64,000 nucleotides of DNA, from contig NZ_CP067102.1 in NCBI RefSeq assembly GCF_016616885.1, forward strand, positions 6,414,501 through 6,478,500, given 5' to 3'. Of the stretch, positions 29,528 to 38,045 are shown piece after piece. Numbering within the stretch: the first letter of the stretch is position 1; every line of letters begins with the position of its first letter. The DNA is from Bradyrhizobium diazoefficiens. Lineage in GTDB: Bacteria; Pseudomonadota; Alphaproteobacteria; Rhizobiales; Xanthobacteraceae. A program made the position numbers and the translations under genes. Under the pieces are notes generated by a model that was not told the DNA's origin, ran no database searches, and saw nothing but the letters and a program-made list of their open reading frames with translations.

Positions 29528-30271
29528 GTGGAAACGCTCACTTACGCGCTGCTCCTGTTTGGCGCGCTGGCCGGCGGCTTCGTCTCTGGGCTGGCGGGAT
29601 TCGGCACCGCGCTGATGGCGCTCGGCATCTGGCTTTACGTTCTGCCGCCCTCGCTCGCGGTGCCCCTGGTGCTGATCTGCTCGGTGATCGCGCAGACCTC
29701 GACGCTGCCGTCGATGTGGAAGAGCTTCGACCTGTCGCTGGTGTGGCCGTTCCTGATCGGCGGATTGATCGGCGTGCCGCTCGGGACCATGCTGGTCGCC
29801 TCCGCCGATCCCAAAGTGTTCAAGCTCAGCGTCGGCGTGCTGCTGCTGATCTTCTCGAGCGCGCTGTACCTCAACAAGAAGCAATTCGCCATCACCTTCG
29901 GCGGCCGCATCGCCGACGGCGCGATCGGATTTGCCGGCGGCATTTTGGGCGGGCTCGCCGGACTGTCCGGGCCGCTGCCGATCCTGTGGGCCAACATCCG
30001 CGGCTGGAATAAGCACGAACGGCGCGGCATCTTCCAGCTGTTCAATTTCACCGTGCTCGCCACCGCGCTGGTGTTGCAGACGGCCTCGGGCCTGGTCGCG
30101 TTCAAGGTGGTCTGGCTCGCGATGGTCGCATTCCCAGGCACGCTGATCGGCGCATGGCTAGGCGCACGCGTCTATCACGCGCTGAGCGACAAGCATTTTG
30201 GCGATGTCGTGCTCGGCCTGCTGTTCCTGTCGGGGTTAACCCTCGTCTGGAACAGCATCGGCGCGTTCTAG
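29528..30271 (+). CDS. TauE/SafE family membrane exporter
   Basis: This 247-residue integral membrane protein has about eight membrane segments. The two family half-repeats begin GGFVSGLAGFGTALMALGIW near residue 17 and GFAGGILGGLAGLSGPLPIL near 136. Members export sulfite, sulfoacetate or other small anions. The substrate here is unknown and there is no sulfur gene nearby. The start codon is GTG. The stop shares bases with the stop of the convergent MATE gene. Confidence 0.88.
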   Translation: METLTYALLLFGALAGGFVSGLAGFGTALMALGIWLYVLPPSLAVPLVLICSVIAQTSTLPSMWKSFDLSLVWPFLIGGLIGVPLGTMLVASADPKVFKLSVGVLLLIFSSALYLNKKQFAITFGGRIADGAIGFAGGILGGLAGLSGPLPILWANIRGWNKHERRGIFQLFNFTVLATALVLQTASGLVAFKVVWLAMVAFPGTLIGAWLGARVYHALSDKHFGDVVLGLLFLSGLTLVWNSIGAF

Positions 30272-31674
30272 GCAGGCTCGCGCACCGAAGGCACAACGGG
30301 CTCAGGCGCCGCCTGCTTCGGACCATCGGCCTGCTTGCGCGGCGCCAGCCGCTTCCTGAACTCGCGGCGCAGCAACCACAGGCTCTGGACCGCCTGAAGC
30401 GTCGTCGCCGCGTTCGACAGATACCAGACGTACTCGATCCGAAAGCCCGGCCGTGTCGACAGAAAGATCGCCGGCAGGGAATAGGTGAGGACGCGCGTCG
30501 CCGAGCTCCACAACACCGGCTTGGTGTTGCCGAGACCCTGGAACATGCTGGAGCAGGTGAAGATCAGTCCCTGCGCCACCATGTTCAGCGAGATCATCTT
30601 CAGAAACAGCAACGCGACGCTCATCGTCTCCGGATCATTCGAGAAGCCGGCGAGCAACATTCCGGGCTTGAGCTGCACCAGGATCGTCAGCGCAACCATC
30701 ACGACGGTCGAGATCAGCGCCGCCTTGACGAAGGTCTCCCGCACCCGCTCGCGATTGCCCGCACCGAAATTCTGACCGACGATCGGCCCTGCCGCGAGCG
30801 AGACGGCAAGGGCCGGCATCTGGATCAAGCCCACGACGCGCGTGCCGATGCCAAATCCGGCCTGAGCCGCCGGACCGAGATCCCGCAGCACGTAATAGAT
30901 CGCGGCCATGAAGATGAAGATCATCACGAACTCGCCGCCCGCGGGCAGACCGACATTGAGGATCCTCTTCCACTGCCGCAATTGCGGACGCCATTGCGCA
31001 GGATGGAAGGCGACATAGCGCTCGAGCCTGCGGAAATAGGCAAACAGCATCAGCACGCCGATGCAGACGGCGATCGTGCTTGCCAGGCCCGCTCCGGCGA
31101 CACCGAGCGCGTATCCGGTGCCCCAGCCCTTGATCAGGACCGGTGCCAGCGCGATATTGATGATGACGGCAAGCACCTGCACCAGCATGCTCGGCCGCAC
31201 GATGCCGGTGGCCCGCAGCGCGGCCGCCATCACCTGCGTGACGAATTGCAGCGCTAAGGCCGGCATGAACCAGAGAAAATAGGTGGTGCCGGCATTGATG
31301 GTGGCCTCATCGTTGGCAATCGCGCGCATATAAGGGCGCGCCAGCGCAAAGCCGCCGAGCAGCGTCAACAGCCCTGATAGCACCGACAGGACGACCGCCT
31401 GGTTGAACACGAGATTGGCGTCGTCCCGATCCTTGCGGCCCACGGCGTGCGAGACCAGCGCCACCGTGCCGACGCCGAGCATCTGCATCAGCGCGTTGAC
31501 GAGGAAGCCGGCGTTGCCGGCCGCAGCGACGCCGGCAACCGCGGCATCGCCGAGCCCGGACACGAAGTACAGGTCGACCAGCTGGCAGAGCATGATCGTG
31601 ATCATGCCGACCACGATCGGTGGCGCCATGCTCAGGATGTGGCTCACGATGGAGCCGCGCGTCAGATCCTTCAT
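30268..31674 (-). CDS. MATE family efflux transporter
   Basis: This 468-residue protein has about twelve membrane segments and starts MKDLTRGSIVSHILSMAPPI. The two-fold repeat of the family can be seen in MLGVGTVALVSHAVGRKDRD near residue 70 and AVSLAAGPIVGQNFGAGNRERVRE near 285. MATE proteins export cationic compounds in exchange for Na+ or H+. The N-terminal extension of the frame would overlap the upstream ABC gene, and the internal ATG is the better start. Its stop codon is the reverse complement of the TauE stop (CTAG shared). Confidence 0.93.
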   Translation of the reverse strand: MKDLTRGSIVSHILSMAPPIVVGMITIMLCQLVDLYFVSGLGDAAVAGVAAAGNAGFLVNALMQMLGVGTVALVSHAVGRKDRDDANLVFNQAVVLSVLSGLLTLLGGFALARPYMRAIANDEATINAGTTYFLWFMPALALQFVTQVMAAALRATGIVRPSMLVQVLAVIINIALAPVLIKGWGTGYALGVAGAGLASTIAVCIGVLMLFAYFRRLERYVAFHPAQWRPQLRQWKRILNVGLPAGGEFVMIFIFMAAIYYVLRDLGPAAQAGFGIGTRVVGLIQMPALAVSLAAGPIVGQNFGAGNRERVRETFVKAALISTVVMVALTILVQLKPGMLLAGFSNDPETMSVALLFLKMISLNMVAQGLIFTCSSMFQGLGNTKPVLWSSATRVLTYSLPAIFLSTRPGFRIEYVWYLSNAATTLQAVQSLWLLRREFRKRLAPRKQADGPKQAAPEPVVPSVREPA

Positions 31675-31729
31675 CTCACTCCATCCTTGACGACGTGACG
31701 GCGGGGCTTTCGCCCTGCCGCCGCGCGCC

Positions 31730-33529
31730 TCATTCCGCTGCTGCGATATGCCCGAGCTCCACCACCTGGCGCTCGAACAGGCTGCGATAGATTCCGCCAG
31801 GCTTGCCCGCGAGCTTGGCATGCGTGCCCTGCTCGGCGATCTCGCCGCGGTCGAACACCAGGATGCGATCGAGGCTGCGCACGGTCGACAGCCGGTGCGC
31901 GATCACGATCGAGGTGCGGCCTTTCATCAGCCGCTCCATCGCCTGCTGGATCAGCGCCTCCGATTCCGAATCGAGGCTCGAGGTCGCCTCGTCCAGGATT
32001 AGCACCGGCGCATCGGCCAGGAAGGCGCGCGCCAGCGCCACGCGCTGCCGCTCACCGCCTGACAGTTTCACGCCGCGCTCGCCAACCAGCGTGCCGTAGC
32101 CCTTCGGCAGGCGCAGGATGAAGTCGTGCGCATTCGCCAGCCGCGCCGCCTGCTCGATCGCCTCGAGGCTGGCGCCGGGCCGCCCATAGGCGATGTTCTC
32201 GGCGAGCGAGCGGTGAAACAGGATCGGGTCCTGCTGCACGATCGCGATCTGGCTGCGCAGCGATTGCTGCGTGGCCTTCGCGATATCCTGCCCGTCGATC
32301 AGCACCCGACCGTCGGTGACGTCGTAAAGCCGCTGCACCAGCTTGACGAACGTCGTCTTGCCGGAGCCGGAGCGACCGACAAGGCCGACACGCTCGCCGG
32401 CGCGGACCTTGACCGACAGTCCGTCGTACAGCGGCGCGCGATGCCCGCCATAGTGGAACGTGACGTCGTCGAACACGATCTCGCCGCCCTCGATCGCGAT
32501 CGGCTGCGCATCGGCGGCATCGGCAATGCCGATCGGCTCGTCATGGATCGCCACCAGCTCCTCCATGTCGTTGACCGAGCGCTGGAGGTTGTTGATGTGC
32601 ATGCCGACGTCACGCAAATAGGCGTGGATGACGTAGTAGCTCGTCAGCACATAGGTGACGTCGCCAGGCGAGGCATGCCCGTACATCCACAGCAGCACCG
32701 AGCCGCCGATCACCGACCCCCGCAGGCATAGCAGCAGCGAGAGCTGCGCGATGGCGGTGTAGTTGTAGCGGAACCAGGTCCGCCGCACCCGCACGCGCCA
32801 GCGCTTGATGACGCGGGCCAGCCGCGCATCCTCACGCGCTTCCGCGCCGAACGACTTCACCACCGCATTGCATGTCAGCGCATCCGCCAGCGTGCCGCCG
32901 ACCTTGGTGTCCCAGGCGTTGGAGACACGTGCGGCCGGCGCGATGTAGCGGGTCGAGAACAGCACCGTCATCGTGACATAGGTCGCCGCGCCGAGCGCGA
33001 TCACCACGCCGAGCGAGGCCCAGTGCACGCCGAGCAGGATCATCGATCCGATCAGAACAGCCAGCGACGGCAGCAGCGCCAGCAGGAGGGTGTCGTTCAA
33101 CAAATCGAGCGCCCACATGCCGCGCGTGACCTTGCGCACGGTCGAGCCCGCGAAAGAGTTGGCGTGCCAGTCGGTCGAGAAGCGCTGCACGCGCAGAAAT
33201 GCGTCCTGCGCCACGTCGGACATGATCTTGAGCGTGAACGGCACGATCACTTGCAAGCCACTGAGGCGCAACACCATCGACGCTGCGCCCAGCACCACGA
33301 TGCCGCCCAGCGCCACCAGCGCGGCGTGGCGGGCGGCAGGATCGGACGGGCCACGCGTCAGCGCGTCGACCAGATGTCCTGAAAACACCGGCATGAACAG
33401 GTCGGCGACGGTCGCCCCTAACAGACCGACAGCAATGGCGAGCGTGCGCCCCGGCTGATTCAGCCAGTGCCGGAACACGAAGGGCAGGACCACGCGGATA
33501 GCCGCGGGCTTTTTTGACAGAGCGGTCAT
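31730..33529 (-). CDS. ABC exporter, fused permease and ATPase
   Basis: This 599-residue half-transporter has six membrane segments in residues 15-320 and an ATPase domain at about 340-580. ATPase motifs are complete: Walker A GLVGRSGSGKTTFVK near 385, Q-loop IAIVQQDPILFHRSL near 430, signature VKLSGGERQRVALARAFL near 490 and Walker B VLILDEATSSLDSES near 510. It probably works as a homodimer exporting a lipid or drug. The substrate is not predictable. The start at 33529 is preferred over an in-frame codon 36 bp upstream. Confidence 0.92.
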   Translation of the reverse strand: MTALSKKPAAIRVVLPFVFRHWLNQPGRTLAIAVGLLGATVADLFMPVFSGHLVDALTRGPSDPAARHAALVALGGIVVLGAASMVLRLSGLQVIVPFTLKIMSDVAQDAFLRVQRFSTDWHANSFAGSTVRKVTRGMWALDLLNDTLLLALLPSLAVLIGSMILLGVHWASLGVVIALGAATYVTMTVLFSTRYIAPAARVSNAWDTKVGGTLADALTCNAVVKSFGAEAREDARLARVIKRWRVRVRRTWFRYNYTAIAQLSLLLCLRGSVIGGSVLLWMYGHASPGDVTYVLTSYYVIHAYLRDVGMHINNLQRSVNDMEELVAIHDEPIGIADAADAQPIAIEGGEIVFDDVTFHYGGHRAPLYDGLSVKVRAGERVGLVGRSGSGKTTFVKLVQRLYDVTDGRVLIDGQDIAKATQQSLRSQIAIVQQDPILFHRSLAENIAYGRPGASLEAIEQAARLANAHDFILRLPKGYGTLVGERGVKLSGGERQRVALARAFLADAPVLILDEATSSLDSESEALIQQAMERLMKGRTSIVIAHRLSTVRSLDRILVFDRGEIAEQGTHAKLAGKPGGIYRSLFERQVVELGHIAAAE

Positions 33530-33871
33530 GGTGTCATCCGGCCGCTTTGCGCGGGCCGGCTCCATCGATGGACGCAGGCCGGCCGCGAGGCCGAGACGGC
33601 GTCAGTTAATGTTGGCTTTGGCTTGGGAAGCGAAGCGATCGGGAAACAGAACCCAATCGAAGCTGGCGGAAAGGGCCCCTAAAGGGCCGAACACACACCG
33701 AGCGAAAACATCGAACGCGAGTGTGCGATCTGCGAATATGACGAAATCATGCAAATCCTCCCCGGTTCGAGCTACGAAGAAGCGCTTTATAGATGTACCG
33801 CTGGCGATTGGCAACCTGGCTCGCGCGAGATCACGCGCGAGTGTTGCATTTTGGTGCGCGTAGACGTGGAT
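33530..33871. other. Intergenic region between ABC exporter and emrB-like gene
   Basis: This 342-bp region is on the upstream side of the ABC exporter and the downstream side of the emrB-like gene. Base composition is less GC-rich than its neighbours (33600-33800). Short open frames here show no domain. I see no clear terminator, so it probably holds only the ABC exporter promoter. Confidence 0.5.
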
Positions 33872-35458
33872 CTAATGCGCGTCGCCGCCAGCGCCAAACG
33901 GCGAGGCGGGCCTCTTCAGCAACGTGACCAGCACGCTGAGGCCGAGATAGAACAGCGTCAAAATGAAGAAGGCATCGCCAAAGCTCATCACCACGGCCTG
34001 GCGGTGCACGATCTGGCTGAGCTGCTTCATCGCCATCAGCGTGGAGTCGCCGAGCCCCTGAAATTTCTGCTGGAGCATGGTCAGGGTTTCGGTCGCGGTT
34101 GCATTGCCCCAGGTCACGCGCTCCCGCAGACGCGTGATGTGCAGGTCGGCGCGATCGTTGAGCACGGTGTTGATGACAGCGAGCCCGACTGCACCGCCGA
34201 GATTGCGCATCAAATTGAACAGGCCGCTCGCATTCTTCACCTTGTCAGGCGGCAGCGTGCCGAGCGCGATGTTGTTGGTCGGCACCATTGCGAACATCAT
34301 GCCGATGCCGCGCAGGATCTGTGGCACCAGCAGCTCGTAGAAATCGAAGTCGCGCGTGATCCAGGTCATCTGGTAGGAGCCGATCGCGAACACGATCAGG
34401 CCGAACGCGATCATGTAGCGCATGTCGAGGCTCGCCATCAGCCGGCCGACCAGGGGCGCGACCAGGAACATGGTGATGCCCGAGACGAACATGGTCTCGC
34501 CGATCATCAGCGCGCTATAGCCGCGCACCTCGGCGAGATAACGCGGATAGATGTAGGTCAGGCCGTAGAGGCCGATGCCGATGCAGAATTGCAGCGTGGA
34601 GCCGACGGCGAAATTGCGGTTGGTGAAGGTGCGCAGGTTGACGATCGGCTCGGCCGCCATGAAGACGCGGACGAAGAAGGCAATCGCCGAGACGAGGCAG
34701 ATCCAGGCGCAGATCGCCACTGTAGTGTCCTGCAGCCATTCATATTGCGGACCTTCTTCCAGCACGTATTCCAGCGTGCCGAGGAAGCCGGCCATGAAAA
34801 TCAGGCCCCACCAGTCGAAGCGGTCGAGCAGCTCGAAATGTGGCTCGTCGAAATCGACAAGCGCCCACACGCCGATGGTAATGCCGATGCCGGGCACGAC
34901 GTTGATGAAGAACAGCCAGTTCCACGACATCAAATCGGTGATGTAGCCCCCGACCGTCGGCCCGACGGTCGGGGCCAGCGTCGCGACGAGCCCGATGATG
35001 GGACCGACGATGTGGAATTTCGAACGCGGGAACACCGTGTAGGCCGAGGCGAACACCGTCGGGATCATGCCGGCGCCGAGAAAGCCCTGGAGCACGCGCC
35101 AGAGGATCATCTCCTCGATCGTCGTGGCAAAACCACAGAGCAGGCTCGACACCGTAAAGCCGGCCGCCGAGATCGCGAACAGCAGCCGCGTGCCGAAGGC
35201 GCGCGACAGGAAGCCCGACAGCGGGATTGCGATCACTTCGGCGATCAGATAGGCGGTCTGGACCCAGGAGACTTCGCTCGAACTCGCCGACAGGCCGGCC
35301 TGGATCTCGCTGAGGGAGGCCGAGACGATCTGGATGTCCAGGATCGACATGAACATCCCGAACACCATGATGATGAAGGCGATCATCCGCTTCGGCGCGA
35401 TGCGCTCCGAAGCGGGGGCCGCCATCACGGCAGGTGAAGCAGTCGTGGCGTTCGCCAT
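33872..35458 (-). CDS. emrB: Drug exporter of the MFS DHA2 family (EmrB-like)
   Basis: This 528-residue protein has fourteen membrane segments, the DHA2 pattern. It begins after a short Ala-rich tail with RMIAFIIMVFGMFMSILDIQ. Family signatures are WVQTAYLIAEVIAIPLSGFL near residue 65, the motif RVLQGFLGAGMIPTVFASAY near 120 and APTVGPTVGGYITD near 165 (motif C). It should use the proton gradient to push lipophilic compounds through the partner membrane fusion protein and an outer membrane channel. It follows the emrA-like gene by 32 bp. Confidence 0.94.
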   Translation of the reverse strand: MANATTASPAVMAAPASERIAPKRMIAFIIMVFGMFMSILDIQIVSASLSEIQAGLSASSSEVSWVQTAYLIAEVIAIPLSGFLSRAFGTRLLFAISAAGFTVSSLLCGFATTIEEMILWRVLQGFLGAGMIPTVFASAYTVFPRSKFHIVGPIIGLVATLAPTVGPTVGGYITDLMSWNWLFFINVVPGIGITIGVWALVDFDEPHFELLDRFDWWGLIFMAGFLGTLEYVLEEGPQYEWLQDTTVAICAWICLVSAIAFFVRVFMAAEPIVNLRTFTNRNFAVGSTLQFCIGIGLYGLTYIYPRYLAEVRGYSALMIGETMFVSGITMFLVAPLVGRLMASLDMRYMIAFGLIVFAIGSYQMTWITRDFDFYELLVPQILRGIGMMFAMVPTNNIALGTLPPDKVKNASGLFNLMRNLGGAVGLAVINTVLNDRADLHITRLRERVTWGNATATETLTMLQQKFQGLGDSTLMAMKQLSQIVHRQAVVMSFGDAFFILTLFYLGLSVLVTLLKRPASPFGAGGDAH

Positions 35459-35490
35459 GGTCTGACCTCGCAGCGCTTTAAGAGGCGCGC

Positions 35491-36792
35491 TTACTGCGGA
35501 TGGATCATGGTGGGATCGTCGAGGTCGATTTCGCTGTCGGCGTCCGCCGCACCCTTGTTGGTATCGACCGTCGCATAGATCGACATGCCGGCGCGGAGCA
35601 GGTTCTGCCTGGCAACCGCCTTCGGCACGCGGATGCGGACCGGCACGCGCTGCACGATCTTGGTGAAGTTGCCGGTGGCGTTGTCAGGCGGCAGCAGCGT
35701 GAACACCGAGCCCGAACCCGCCGCGATGCTGTCGACGACGCCGGAGAACTTTCGCATGCCGTAGGCATCGACCTTGATCGTCACGGGCTGGCCGGGACGG
35801 ATGCGCTTGAGCTGCGTTTCCTTGAAATTGGCATCGATATAGACGTCGTCGAGCGGCACGACATTGCCGAGGCGCTGGCCGACGGCGACGAAGTCGCCGG
35901 CGCTGACGAGACGGTTGGAGAAGATGCCGTCGACGGGGGCGCGCACCGCCGTGAAGGCGAGGTCGCGCTCGGCCTTGGCGAGCGTGGTCTTGAGCTCGGC
36001 GAGCTGCGCCTGGGCTTCGGCCTGCTGAGCCTTGGCGACATCGACATTGCTCACCGCGACGTCGTAGGCGGCCTGCGCGGCTTTGACAGCTGCGGCGCCC
36101 TGGTCGCGACCGGCTTCCGAGGTTTCGAAGGTGGCGCGCGAGGCAAAGCCCTTGTTGCTCAGCGTCTGCTGGCGCTCATAGTCGAGATCGGCGCGCTTGA
36201 GGCCCGCCTCGGCAGAGACGAGCTGCGCCTTGGCCTGTGCGACCTGGCTGTCGAGCGCCGCGATCTGGCGGCCGATGCGGTCGATGGTGGCCTGCTGGGT
36301 CGCGATCCGGGTCGCGGCGGCATCGACCGCGATCTTGTAGTCGCCGTCGTCGATGCGCAGCACGGTGTCGCCGGCATGTACCAGCGTGTTGTCACCGGCC
36401 AGGATCGAGGAGATATGGCCAGCTACGCGCGCGCCCAGCATGGTGTTGTTGGCGCGAACGTAAGCGTCGTCGGTGGAAACGAAGAAGCGGCCGACCAGGG
36501 TGTAGTAGCCGGCATAGCTTGCGGCCGCGAGCGCCAGCACCAGGCCGATGCCCATCATGACGAATTTGCGCTTTCCGGATTTTGGCGCGGCAGCGGCGGT
36601 CGGGGCCGGCTGGTCGGTCACGGGCTTCTCCGGCGCCTCGCTGGTGCGGCGCTTGGTTTCTTCAGCCACATGAGAACGCAGCTGCTCGGCAATGACTACG
36701 GACGTCTCGGTCGCAGCTTCACCGTCCGCCGCCGTCGTCTCGACCGCTTCCTGGCGAATGACGCGCGCAGCCTGGTCTCTCGATGTGGCCAT
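35491..36792 (-). CDS. emrA: Membrane fusion protein of EmrAB-type pump (HlyD family)
   Basis: This 433-residue protein has a cytoplasmic Ala/Thr-rich tail of about 70 residues, one membrane segment near 74-93 (VMMGIGLVLALAAASYAGYY) and a periplasmic HlyD domain. Visible parts are the lipoyl half-motif NTMLGARVAGHISSILAGDN near 120, a long coiled-coil hairpin at about 160-265 and FTAVRAPVDGIFSNRLVSAG near 280. The ATG at 36792 has a strong ribosome site (GGGGAGG, 7 bases upstream), so it is preferred over an in-frame start 78 bp earlier that would lie in the operator. It is the first gene of emrAB and is divergent from the TetR gene. Confidence 0.93.
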   Translation of the reverse strand: MATSRDQAARVIRQEAVETTAADGEAATETSVVIAEQLRSHVAEETKRRTSEAPEKPVTDQPAPTAAAAPKSGKRKFVMMGIGLVLALAAASYAGYYTLVGRFFVSTDDAYVRANNTMLGARVAGHISSILAGDNTLVHAGDTVLRIDDGDYKIAVDAAATRIATQQATIDRIGRQIAALDSQVAQAKAQLVSAEAGLKRADLDYERQQTLSNKGFASRATFETSEAGRDQGAAAVKAAQAAYDVAVSNVDVAKAQQAEAQAQLAELKTTLAKAERDLAFTAVRAPVDGIFSNRLVSAGDFVAVGQRLGNVVPLDDVYIDANFKETQLKRIRPGQPVTIKVDAYGMRKFSGVVDSIAAGSGSVFTLLPPDNATGNFTKIVQRVPVRIRVPKAVARQNLLRAGMSIYATVDTNKGAADADSEIDLDDPTMIHPQ

Positions 36793-36868
36793 AAAGGCCT
36801 CCCCAATCAAAACGCGATCCAAGGCAGCCGTCGCACGGCCGCTTTCCCGCTCGCCCATCTCAATTACC

Positions 36869-36891
36869 ATTGACCGAACGGTTCGGTCAAT
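36869..36891. promoter_or_regulatory. Perfect TetR-type operator palindrome
   Basis: An 11-base inverted repeat with one central base, attgaccgaac-g-gttcggtcaat, lies between the divergent emrA-like and TetR genes. It is 77 bp upstream of the emrA-like ATG and 96 bp upstream of the TetR ATG. Its size and position fit the binding site through which the regulator represses both promoters. Confidence 0.85.
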
Positions 36892-36986
36892 CTACTAATA
36901 TTCCCAGGCCGGCCCTACTGGCCCGAATCCTTTATTTGCGTTTCATAGTTCGAGCCCGGTCCGAAACCTTCCGAGACCCTAAACCA

Positions 36987-37622
36987 ATGGTTGCACCCAA
37001 CCGCGAACAAATGCACGCCCTCCCGGACGATGACAGCTCTAAGCGGCGCCAGATCCTGGCCGGCGCCCGTAAGGTGTTCATGGGTCTGGGTTTTGACGGC
37101 GCCAGCATGGGCGAAATCGCGCGCGCGGCCGGCGTCTCCAAGGGCACGCTCTATGTCTACTTCGCCGACAAGAGCGCGCTGTTCGAAGCCATCCTCGAGG
37201 AGGAGGCTCTGTTTCACGGCCAGGTCGTGTTCAACTTCGACCCCGCGCGCGACGCCGAGACCACGCTGAAGGATTTTGGACAGGCCTACATCCACCTGCT
37301 CTGCCGGCCCGGCGGCGGATCGGCGATCCGCACCGTGATGGCAATCGCCGAGCGCATGCCCGACGTCGGCCGCCGCTATTATCTGCGCGTGCTGGACAAG
37401 ACCATCAACCGGCTGTCCGACTATCTCAAAGCCCACGTCGTCCCCGGCGATCTCGCGATCGACGATTGCGACCTTGCCGCCTCGCAGTTCATGGAACTGT
37501 GCAAGGCCTCACTCTTCCTGCCTTTCGTGTTCCAGGCCGCGCCGCCGCCGTCGGAACAGCGCATGGTGGAAGTGATCGACAGCGCGACGCGGATGTTCCT
37601 GGCCGCGTACAAGGCGAAGTAG
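36987..37622 (+). CDS. TetR family repressor of the emrAB-type pump
   Basis: This 211-residue protein has an N-terminal helix-turn-helix at about residues 18-64 (RQILAGARKVFMGLGFDGAS and IARAAGVSKGTLYVYFADKSALFEA), typical of TetR. The C-terminal ligand domain resembles the AefR-like group. The frame is open 39 codons upstream across the operator, but the ATG at 36987 is the expected start. Divergent layout and the palindrome between them suggest it represses the emrAB-type pump and itself until a ligand binds. Confidence 0.92.
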   Translation: MVAPNREQMHALPDDDSSKRRQILAGARKVFMGLGFDGASMGEIARAAGVSKGTLYVYFADKSALFEAILEEEALFHGQVVFNFDPARDAETTLKDFGQAYIHLLCRPGGGSAIRTVMAIAERMPDVGRRYYLRVLDKTINRLSDYLKAHVVPGDLAIDDCDLAASQFMELCKASLFLPFVFQAAPPPSEQRMVEVIDSATRMFLAAYKAK

Positions 37623-37676
37623 CGGCAGCGGGCCGCGCGTTGCGCATGCGGTTCGCGCCGCATTATATTGCGCGCC

Positions 37677-38006
37677 ATGTCCCGTGATCTTCGCCCGCCG
37701 GTCGATATCCTCCATTACGAGATCGTCCAGGAGCAGGCCTCCGCGCTTGGACGGATGGGCCGCACGCTCGAACAAGCCCTCGCGGAATTGCGCGCGTTCG
37801 ACACCGCCCACGCGCACTCGGAGATTCCAGCCGCGATGCAACCGGCCAGGCGCAAGCTGGTGATGGCCGCCGGCCAGGCGCTCTGGATGTTCGTGGTGCA
37901 ACGCGAGGCGACCGGCTTGCGCGACAGCCGCCACATCATGCGGACCTACAACGTCCCCGGCGAGGTGCAGCGGTGCATGGGGCTGGCGCCCACACCGTCG
38001 ACTTGA
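37677..38006 (+). CDS. Conserved hypothetical protein (possibly DUF6665)
   Basis: This 109-residue protein starts MSRDLRPPVDILHYEIVQEQ and is mostly helical, with no membrane segment or signal peptide. It has an ordered central part (LGRMGRTLEQALAELRAFD and LVMAAGQALWMFVVQREATG). From memory it resembles small rhizobial proteins now grouped as DUF6665, but I cannot confirm this. It lies 54 bp after the TetR gene on the same strand, and an AT-rich cattatattgcg just before the ATG could be a promoter element. Confidence 0.7.
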   Translation: MSRDLRPPVDILHYEIVQEQASALGRMGRTLEQALAELRAFDTAHAHSEIPAAMQPARRKLVMAAGQALWMFVVQREATGLRDSRHIMRTYNVPGEVQRCMGLAPTPST

Positions 38007-38045
38007 AAATGACGGTGCGGGTAGATTGGCGCAAGACAAATGCGG

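Noticed and set aside
33749-35437. A 562-codon plus-strand frame antisense to the emrB-like gene
   Set aside because: It is an Asp/His/Arg-rich shadow of the transporter frame, with no domain and no ribosome site.
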